Shown piece after piece: positions 63,475 through 64,000 of a DNA stretch of 64,000 nt. Made by a program: the position numbers and the translations under genes. How positions within the stretch are numbered: the stretch's first letter is position 1; the number at the start of each line of letters is the position of its first letter. Under the pieces are notes generated by a model. The model ran no database searches. It worked only from the letters and a program-made list of their open reading frames with translations, and had not been told where the DNA came from. This DNA comes from Paracoccus pantotrophus. Its GTDB lineage: Bacteria; Pseudomonadota; Alphaproteobacteria; Rhodobacterales; Rhodobacteraceae. The DNA lies in contig NZ_CP044426.1 in assembly GCF_008824185.1 (NCBI RefSeq), positions 1,310,501-1,374,500 on the forward strand, given 5' to 3'.

Positions 63475-63501
63475 GGCGCGCGCAACTATCTTGCGCGCGC
63501 C
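63475..63501 (+). promoter_or_regulatory. 11-bp perfect hairpin between phaA and phaB
   Basis: GGCGCGCGCAA (63475-63485) pairs perfectly with TTGCGCGCGCC (63491-63501) around loop CTATC. It lies between the phaA stop and the phaB Shine-Dalgarno region and lacks a downstream T-run on the plus strand, so it may attenuate or process the phaAB message. On the minus strand it is followed by TTTT. Confidence 0.5.
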
Positions 63502-63552
63502 GTGCCAGTTCGGTAACACAATTTCACGACCATTTTCAAAGGGGGACGAAAA

Positions 63553-64000
63553 ATGGCAAAAGTGGCCCTTGTGACCGGCGGGTCGCGCGGCATCGGCGCG
63601 GCAATCTCGAAGGCGCTGAAGGAGGCCGGCTATACGGTCGCGGCGAATTACGCCGGCAATGACGATGCCGCCCGCGCCTTTACCGAGGAAACCGGCATCA
63701 AGACCTACAAATGGTCGGTGGCGGATTACGACGCCTGCGCGGCGGGCATCAAGCAGGTGGAGGAGGAGCTTGGCCCCATCGCCGTGCTGGTCAACAATGC
63801 CGGCATCACCCGCGACGCGATGTTCCACAAGATGACCCCCCAGCAGTGGAAAGAGGTCATCGACACCAACCTGACGGGCCTGTTCAACATGACCCATCCG
63901 GTCTGGTCGGGCATGCGCGACCGCAAATACGGCCGTATCGTCAACATCAGCTCGATCAACGGCCAGAAGGGCCAGGCCGGCCAGGCGAACTATTCGGCGG
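63553..64000 (+). CDS. phaB: Acetoacetyl-CoA reductase, N-terminal part (cut by the window edge)
   Basis: The first 149 codons encode a short-chain dehydrogenase: cofactor motif TGGSRGIGAAI, NNAGITRD, then MGD-type IVNISSINGQKGQAGQANYS with the catalytic Ser and Tyr at the window end. It reduces acetoacetyl-CoA to (R)-3-hydroxybutyryl-CoA with NADPH for polyhydroxybutyrate synthesis. It follows phaA by 86 bases. The start ATG 63553 is preceded by GGGGGA. Confidence 0.93.
   Translation, partial: MAKVALVTGGSRGIGAAISKALKEAGYTVAANYAGNDDAARAFTEETGIKTYKWSVADYDACAAGIKQVEEELGPIAVLVNNAGITRDAMFHKMTPQQWKEVIDTNLTGLFNMTHPVWSGMRDRKYGRIVNISSINGQKGQAGQANYSA

Overview
The window is a high-GC alphaproteobacterial chromosome segment that looks like Paracoccus (Rhodobacteraceae). 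Evidence seen directly: the acetyl-CoA acetyltransferase and acetoacetyl-CoA reductase genes read like the P. denitrificans phaAB pair as I remember them; hemD, a mitofilin-like gene and hemY form a cluster; gene orders such as argH-lptM-lysA and ftsE-ftsX-plsC are typical of the family. Most of the window is ordinary core genome. There is no rRNA and no CRISPR array, and I see no transposase; there is one tRNA (Thr, anticodon CGT).

Layout. 1-5.2 kb: start of the ATP synthase operon (atpH, cut by the window edge), a methyltransferase facing away from gloB, and clpA. 5.2-12.6 kb: mfd, a small membrane protein, hemB, a SYLF lipoprotein, a lytic transglycosylase and ssb. 12.5-24 kb: an accessory metabolic locus. 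Eight genes on the minus strand (binding protein, two permeases and two ATPases of a Liv-type ABC transporter, an M20 amidohydrolase, an M81/MlrC-type metallopeptidase and a GntR/FadR regulator) are divergent from a taurine-pyruvate aminotransferase-like gene and a TauR-like MocR regulator. The region between the two transcripts holds an imperfect palindrome and a 10-bp direct repeat, which are candidate operators. 24-29.7 kb: zapE, a frameshifted DUF6778 lipoprotein gene, an almost empty 680-bp stretch, an MFS transporter, and a tail-fibre-like protein beside tRNA-Thr. 29.7-39.7 kb: hemY-mic60-hemD facing tsaD-gpsA-yciI-EVE, an ABC exporter, a CAP protein and a BON-LysM protein. 39.8-43.8 kb: an acyl-CoA synthetase and a lower-GC patch with two glycosyltransferase genes, one frameshifted. 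43.8-54.2 kb: ettA, a sulfotransferase, rimO, secreted proteins, an ABC-2 exporter, plsC, ftsX and ftsE, and a zinc-ribbon protein. 54.2-64 kb: a frameshifted DUF4175 gene, lysA, a DUF2834-like gene, lptM, argH, a TlpA-like thioredoxin, tag, an EAL protein, phaA and the start of phaB.

Three genes (DUF6778, GT61, DUF4175) are each broken by a one-base indel in or beside a G/C homopolymer. This suggests either residual sequencing errors or real decay. The most interesting material is the 12.5-24 kb catabolic locus with its possible operators, the HemY protein with a LapB-like zinc ribbon, and a repeat found at 5162 and 56762 that carries a hairpin downstream of genes.
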